Part shown: one piece after another, positions 15,500-20,471 of the stretch | How positions within the stretch are numbered: the stretch's first letter is position 1 | How the letters are laid out: every line of letters begins with the position of its first letter | Origin: JBBIGV01 sp037447335 | GTDB taxonomy: Bacteria > Bacteroidota > Ignavibacteria > Ignavibacteriales > Ignavibacteriaceae | Direction: 5' to 3' | Assembly (NCBI GenBank): GCA_037447335.1 | Contig: JBBIGV010000065.1 | Span: forward strand, 1 to 20,471 | DNA: 20,471 bases | The notes under the pieces: generated by a model | What the model was told of the DNA's origin: nothing | Databases searched by the model: none | Seen by the model: only the letters and a program-made list of their open reading frames with translations | Position numbers and translations under genes: made by a program

Positions 15500-16081
15500 T
15501 TACCTGGTATAAACCGTCTCCATCATCTTAAACTCCTGCCCTTCATAATCAATAAACATTTCAAACACATGCTTATCATCGCTTTCAAATTTTACGGTCA
15601 TGCTGATTTGCATTTCCTGTTTGGAAAGAGGATCAACCATTGAACCCTTCAAATGAACAGTATTAGTATTTTTATCAAATGGTCCGCTGGCAGTCATAAT
15701 ACCCGTTCCCATATTATCAATCCATACAGAAACGAATTCTTGTTTAGCATTATCAAACCCGACTATATTCATTCCTTCCATCTGCATACCCCAAACCATC
15801 CCGCTGTGAGAGGAAACCTGATATCTACCGCCCATTATCATCTCATAAACAGCGCTCCCTTCAGAAACAGTTAATTCGCTTCCCGGCCACATCTAGAATT
15901 TAGAGGTTGTTTTCCACTGCCCTGTGGATTTTGCAAGCTGTTCATGTGCCCAGCCGGGTGTCATATACTCCATCCACGCTTTTTGGCTCTCGTCCATCAT
16001 CTGCTCATAATCCTGTGCGGCAGCAGTTGACAGCAAAATAAAACAAACTAAAAATGCAGCTAACATCTGAAAAAGTTTCAT
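15500..16081 (-). pseudogene. DUF1579-family exported protein interrupted by an in-frame TAG
   Basis: Reading through the stop gives about 193 codons in one frame. Residues 1-62 start with a signal peptide (hydrophobic 3-20, probable cleavage after AAAQ) and end GQWKTTSKF. Then comes TAG (15893-15895), and MWPGSELTVSEGSAVYEM continues without frame change for 130 residues. The whole is typical of DUF1579 (calycin-like beta-barrel of unknown function): GQW at the domain start, MIMGGRYQ, and FVSVWIDNMGTGIMTASG. Family members usually have Trp near the TAG position, so TGG to TAG is the simplest explanation. The ribosome binding site is strong (GGAGG at 16089-16093, 7-base spacer), so the first part is probably still translated. 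An ATG directly follows the TAG and might restart translation, but that product would lack the signal peptide. A base-calling error is a real alternative. Confidence 0.82.
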
Positions 16082-16200
16082 GGTTTATCCTCCGAAAGTG
16101 ATTAAGATTGTTGATGAATAATTGATAATGAGAACAAATACTTTCGCAAAGTAGTAATAATCTTCATTGCCTGAAAGTAAAAATCAGATTTATTTGGAAG

Positions 16201-19200
16201 TTATACAAATATTGAGTCCAGAACTTCGAGAAGCTGATTTTTTCCAAAAGGTTTTGATATATAATGCGAACAGCCGCTGCTTAATATTTTTTCGCGATCG
16301 CCTTCCATTGCATATGCAGTTACGGCAATAATTGGTGTAGACTTATATCTCTCTAAATTTCTCAATGCTTCCACTACATCCATACCGCTCATTTCGCCTT
16401 TCAGAGCAATGTCCATCAGGAAACCATCGTAGGATTTTTGTGACGCAAGATTTACCGCTTCTTTTCCATCACCAATTATATCCAGATCATAACCGGCTTT
16501 GAGGTATTTGCTTATTACGATCACGCTGATATCGTCATCTTCAACTAAAAGGATTTTCGGTTTTCGCTCTCTCTGCGGAAGCAAAGGTTCAATATAAGTA
16601 TCCGGTTTTCCGGAAAGTTCATTTTCAACATGAACGGTATCATCAACAAACATATCGAATGATACAACAAAAGTTGATCCTTTGCCTGCTTTGCTCGAAA
16701 CGTTTATTCTGCCATTCATTAGTTCAATAAATCTTTTTGTAATTGTTAAGCCAAGCCCCGTGCCTTCAAACCCACGGCTCATACCTTCACTTACCTGTCT
16801 GAATGGTTCAAAAATCAGCGGAAGATATTCTTCTGAAATTCCTATCCCTGTGTCACTTACACTGATTATTGCCTTGCCATCTTCCGCTGACAAAGTAATT
16901 TTAACAGAACCTTCATCAGTGTATTTAATAGCATTTTGCACAAGGCTGCTCACAACCTTTAATAATATGTCTTTATCAACCATTCCATAGATCTGTTTGT
17001 CGGGTAATATTAAACTGAAATGGAGTCCTTTTTCAAAAGCAGCAATTTTATAGAGTTTTTCAATTTCATAAAGTGATTCGTTGAGATTAACCTTTTGATT
17101 TCTGATGTCAAATCTATCAGATTCAATTTTTGACAGATCAAGAATAGAATTCAACGTGTCATTTAGCCTTTTCCCGCTATGAAGTATTACCGAAGCCATT
17201 TCTTTGTATTCAGTTTGTGATAGTTCGGATTCGAGCATCTCTGCATAGCCAAGTATCCCAATCATTGGTGTACGAAGCTCATGGCTCATGTTGGCAAGGA
17301 AGATAGATTTGAGCCTGCTTATCTCTTCCGCTCTTTCTTTTGCATTTATGAGTTCCTGTTCGAGATGCTTTTTGTCGGTTATGTCTTCTTTAACGGCAAT
17401 GAAATGTGTAATATTGCCTTCAGCATCATCTATGGGAGAAATAGATGCTGCTTCCCAGTAAAGTGAGCCGTCTTTCCGTTTATTATGAAATTCACCGCGC
17501 CATTCACTTCCGCTGCTAATGCTTTCCCAAAGTTTTTTATATTCTGCTTCCGATGTTTCGCCGGATTTCAGGATGCTTGGCTTTTTACCGATCAATTCTT
17601 CTTTTGAGTAACCACTTACCTCACACATCTTCGGATTGACATATTGAATTATACCGTTCGTATCTGTAATAATAATTGATGCGGGGCTTTGTTCTACAGA
17701 ACGATACATTTTCCTGAGTTCTGATTCGGCTTGCTTTCTTTCTGTTATATCCCTCGCTGAACAAAACAGGTAATCTTCATTATCAAAATTAAAATGACTT
17801 GCTCTTATTTCAAGATCACGAACAACCCCGTCTTTATGCCTGTGTTTTGTTTCAAAGATGCCTCTTCCTTTTGCCATTAGCTCGTTCACTCTCTCAAGAA
17901 GCTGCGTTTCCGTCCATTGCACATCTAAATCCATAATAGAAAGCTTTGTTAATTCCGGTTGGGAATACCCGAGCATCTCACTGAAGGATTTGTTCACCTC
18001 AAGAATTTTGCCTTTTCTATTAATTACATGAAATCCATCACCGGCGGTGTTGAATATCAGCCTGTTCCGCATATTTTGAAAACGAAGTGATTCTTCTGCT
18101 TTCTTCCTTGCTGAGATATCGTGAACGACACCTAATAGATAATCCTTTCCGCTTAGTTCAAATCGGATTAGCGAAACTTCTGTGTCGAATAAAATGCCGC
18201 TAAAATTTTTATGTTTCCAATCAAAGAACTGAGGTTTTCCGTTCAACGCACCGGTTATTTTCTCCATTCCGCTTTCAACTGACTCCCGCCCATCCGGCTG
18301 AACGATAGGCGAAAAGTCAAATGGATTTTTTGAAATAATTTCATTCCGGCTGCAGCCGAACATTTTCATGCTTCTTTCGTTACAGTCGATAATCTTTTCC
18401 TGATCGAGAACAAGCATTGCATCATTAGTTGCATTAAAAACCGTTCTGTATCTCAGTTCCTTTTCGGCTAATTCTTTTTCGGCTGTTTTTCTTTTTGCTT
18501 CGCGATCAATTACCTCAAGTGCGAAAGATATATCCCGCGAAATCTCTGAAAATAGCGAGACTTCCTCTTCATCAAAAAAATCAACTTCTGAGGCATAAAC
18601 ACTGAGAATACCCAAAACAATATTATTGAGGCTAAAGGGAGCCGAGATAGAAGAATTATATCCACGTTTGGATGCTTCTTCCTGCCATAGATCAAAATCA
18701 GGATTATTTTTTATATCGTTAACAGCAATACAGGTTTTTGTTCTGATCGCACGTCCCGACGGACCTCTTCCCTCGGGCTCATCGGTAGTTTTAATTAATA
18801 CTTTTTCGAGATAGCCGTCATTATAACCCGCAAAAGTAACGGGCTTAACAATCTTATTCTCATGGTTGATCAGCCCGATCCAGGCGAGTCGAAATTTTCC
18901 GTACTCAATCATTATCCTGCAAATTTCATCGAAGAGAAGATCGCTTTCAGTTACTCTGACAATAGCCTGATTAACCTGGCTAAGCACTGCGTAGAGCCTG
19001 TTTGCCCTTTTTATTTTTTCTTCAGCTTCTTTTCTTTCGGTGATGTCCCTGTTTATTGCCTGAAAATAGTTTTTCCCTTCCAGTTGGATAAACCTAATGC
19101 TCGTTTCAACCGGGAATTGAGTTCCATCCTTTTTTTTGTGGACGGTTTCAAAAACCATTCCTTTGCGTTTTTCAACCTGGTTTAATTGTTTCCTGAAAAG

Positions 19201-20382
19201 ACTTTGCTGCTCAGGTACTCTTAAATTTATGGCGGACATTCCAAACAGTTCTTCGCGTGAATATCCGTAAGTATCAATTGCTTTTTGGTTTGCTTCTATT
19301 ATTCTTCCATCATCATCAATAAGCAGAATTATATCGTTGGCGTGCCGGGTAAGGTATTCATAGTGCTTTGTAAGTGCGGTTCGTTTTTGTTCGAGTTCGA
19401 GCTGTGTTGCAAAGAAAGCTGCCCGCTGATGTCTCGCCATAGAATAAACAACACTTCCGGATGCAAAAATAAACAGGAACACAAAGGCTATTATTATTCT
19501 GCCTTCAGCGTACATATCTTCATATATTTCGTCCACATCAATTTTAGTGGAAAGGAACCAATCGGTTTCCGGCAGTTTTGAAACGGCGGCGAGCACAGCG
19601 ATACCCCTGTAATCCGGTCCCTCGTGCAATCCCTGAAAACCTTTTGTTGCTTTAACCAATGCAATATCATCCCGATCGGAAGAGATATATAAGTTCAGCG
19701 CTGTGTTTTTCTGATGCCGCAGTTCATTAAGAATCAGCACCGAATCACCATCTTTCTTTGCAAGGATTGTTTCGGCAGAATAGCTGGCGGTTGGCCAGGT
19801 TTGAATGAGTGGATAAAGAAACTGGTTTGGGTCTATAATAACTACCATTACTGCTATTACATGATCATTCGATAGAACCGGAATGGATATATCCAGATGA
19901 ATATAGTTTTTTTCATCTTTGTGAAGGTCGAAGTAATACACTTCTTTAGTTTCAAAAGCCTCTTGAAAATGATCATAGATGTGCTGGTCGGGTTCTGTAT
20001 GGGTGTTTCCGGACTTGTGAACAATCCTGCCGTCGGGAGTGAATATATGAACTGCCTCGTAATCAAAATTTTCAATAAGATGCTCAATCCAATCAATGAA
20101 TTTTTCCCTTTCGTAGGATGATAATCTGTTCTGAACAAAATCTGAAACGCCTTTTATAATTAACGGGTTTTGTTGAATGGACCTGGCAATTGTAAGTCTT
20201 TCTCTTTTCCAGTTTACAATTTGTGCGGACTTCAGCTTGTTAATCGTGGTAAGTTCGTCATACTTTTCTTTTCTTATTGTTTCAACCCTCGCTTGATGAT
20301 AAAAGCAGCCGCCTGCAATTATAACCATTACAAGTATAACAAATATCAGCTTATATCGAGTCGGTATATTAAAATTGTCCAT
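16201..20382 (-). CDS. Hybrid sensor histidine kinase with Cache, PAS, GAF and receiver domains
   Basis: Membrane-bound sensor kinase of 1393 residues. Order of parts: transmembrane helix 1 (about 11-27), periplasmic Cache-type sensor (about 30-293), transmembrane helix 2 (about 294-314), PAS 1 (about 335-450, ending DITERK), GAF (about 460-625), PAS 2 (about 640-760), PAS 3 (about 770-882), PAS 4 (about 885-1003), HisKA with NMSHELRTP and phosphoacceptor His1034, HATPase with N box Asn1150, DTGIGI (1177-1182) and GTGLGL (1207-1212), and a C-terminal receiver (1276-1392) with acidic EDDD (1281-1284), phosphoacceptor Asp1324, Thr1355 and Lys1377. All key residues are present. The ligand is unknown. 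No response regulator, phosphotransfer protein or DNA-binding output gene lies beside it, so it is an orphan hybrid kinase in this window. An ATG at 20382 lacks a clear Shine-Dalgarno sequence; a 16-bp AT palindrome (20385-20400) lies just upstream. Confidence 0.95.
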   Translation of the reverse strand: MDNFNIPTRYKLIFVILVMVIIAGGCFYHQARVETIRKEKYDELTTINKLKSAQIVNWKRERLTIARSIQQNPLIIKGVSDFVQNRLSSYEREKFIDWIEHLIENFDYEAVHIFTPDGRIVHKSGNTHTEPDQHIYDHFQEAFETKEVYYFDLHKDEKNYIHLDISIPVLSNDHVIAVMVVIIDPNQFLYPLIQTWPTASYSAETILAKKDGDSVLILNELRHQKNTALNLYISSDRDDIALVKATKGFQGLHEGPDYRGIAVLAAVSKLPETDWFLSTKIDVDEIYEDMYAEGRIIIAFVFLFIFASGSVVYSMARHQRAAFFATQLELEQKRTALTKHYEYLTRHANDIILLIDDDGRIIEANQKAIDTYGYSREELFGMSAINLRVPEQQSLFRKQLNQVEKRKGMVFETVHKKKDGTQFPVETSIRFIQLEGKNYFQAINRDITERKEAEEKIKRANRLYAVLSQVNQAIVRVTESDLLFDEICRIMIEYGKFRLAWIGLINHENKIVKPVTFAGYNDGYLEKVLIKTTDEPEGRGPSGRAIRTKTCIAVNDIKNNPDFDLWQEEASKRGYNSSISAPFSLNNIVLGILSVYASEVDFFDEEEVSLFSEISRDISFALEVIDREAKRKTAEKELAEKELRYRTVFNATNDAMLVLDQEKIIDCNERSMKMFGCSRNEIISKNPFDFSPIVQPDGRESVESGMEKITGALNGKPQFFDWKHKNFSGILFDTEVSLIRFELSGKDYLLGVVHDISARKKAEESLRFQNMRNRLIFNTAGDGFHVINRKGKILEVNKSFSEMLGYSQPELTKLSIMDLDVQWTETQLLERVNELMAKGRGIFETKHRHKDGVVRDLEIRASHFNFDNEDYLFCSARDITERKQAESELRKMYRSVEQSPASIIITDTNGIIQYVNPKMCEVSGYSKEELIGKKPSILKSGETSEAEYKKLWESISSGSEWRGEFHNKRKDGSLYWEAASISPIDDAEGNITHFIAVKEDITDKKHLEQELINAKERAEEISRLKSIFLANMSHELRTPMIGILGYAEMLESELSQTEYKEMASVILHSGKRLNDTLNSILDLSKIESDRFDIRNQKVNLNESLYEIEKLYKIAAFEKGLHFSLILPDKQIYGMVDKDILLKVVSSLVQNAIKYTDEGSVKITLSAEDGKAIISVSDTGIGISEEYLPLIFEPFRQVSEGMSRGFEGTGLGLTITKRFIELMNGRINVSSKAGKGSTFVVSFDMFVDDTVHVENELSGKPDTYIEPLLPQRERKPKILLVEDDDISVIVISKYLKAGYDLDIIGDGKEAVNLASQKSYDGFLMDIALKGEMSGMDVVEALRNLERYKSTPIIAVTAYAMEGDREKILSSGCSHYISKPFGKNQLLEVLDSIFV

Positions 20383-20384
20383 AC

Positions 20385-20400
20385 AATTAAAATTTTAATT
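20385..20400. repeat. 16-bp AT palindrome upstream of the kinase gene
   Basis: AATTAAAATTTTAATT is a perfect palindrome ending two bases before the kinase start codon. In AT-rich DNA this can arise by chance. It could also limit access to the start codon or bind a dimeric regulator; nothing else supports either role. Confidence 0.3.
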
Positions 20401-20471
20401 CGGGTCTATTATAATATCTTAGGCTGAAAAAGTCTATCCTGACTTCCGCACTTTTTTCAAGATTAATTAAA

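Noticed and set aside
15893..15895. TAG as a recoded sense codon (amber reassignment or pyrrolysine)
   Set aside because: All other genes in the window are uninterrupted and none needs TAG read-through. One in-frame TAG at a Trp position is better explained by a nonsense change or a base error.

Overview
The window is about 20.5 kb of AT-rich bacterial chromosome. It looks like a member of the FCB group, most likely Ignavibacteriota or a relative in Bacteroidota. The grounds are TAnnTTTG-type -7 promoter elements, weak or missing Shine-Dalgarno sequences before many genes, the flavour of the ClpB, HtpG and Mfd sequences, and a large Cache/PAS/GAF hybrid histidine kinase. The phylum call is inference. 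No stop codon other than TAA or TGA ends an intact gene here.

Layout. Positions 1-4658 (minus strand) hold a probable heat-shock operon, htpG then clpB, separated by 101 bases... more exactly by a 44-base junction (2716-2759) that forms a 22-bp inverted repeat. A divergent intergenic region (4659-4995) carries an inverted repeat, a possible htpG promoter, one DnaA-box-like 9-mer and a good FCB-type promoter for mnmE. On the plus strand follow mnmE, two perfect 14-bp parS sites, mnmG, rsmG and murQ. The set mnmE-mnmG-rsmG with parS sites is typical of the neighbourhood of the replication origin. parA and parB, which often follow rsmG, are absent, and murQ takes that place in a tight ATGA overlap.

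After murQ lies what looks like an accessory cassette (about 9971-11144). It holds a small unrecognised gene overlapping an AbiEii-like nucleotidyltransferase gene, bounded by three copies of a 25-base palindromic repeat. One copy sits upstream and two copies in opposite orientation sit downstream. A change in one copy is compensated on the other arm, so the palindrome itself seems to be maintained. Then come a secreted or membrane PAP2-family phosphatase and mfd (TTG start, overlapping the PAP2 stop codon).

A strong hairpin (15455-15491) separates mfd from convergent minus-strand genes. The first of these, a DUF1579-type secreted protein, is interrupted by an in-frame TAG exactly where a tryptophan codon would be expected. 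The last is a 1393-residue hybrid sensor kinase (Cache, PAS, GAF, three PAS, HisKA, HATPase, receiver).

Functionally, most of the window is housekeeping: protein disaggregation and folding, tRNA wobble-uridine modification (MnmE with MnmG), 16S rRNA methylation, cell-wall recycling and transcription-coupled repair. The unusual material is the parS pair, the palindrome-bounded AbiEii cassette and the amber-interrupted gene. Positions 1-99 and 20383-20471 contain no gene that I can see, apart from a 16-bp AT palindrome at 20385-20400 just upstream of the kinase start.
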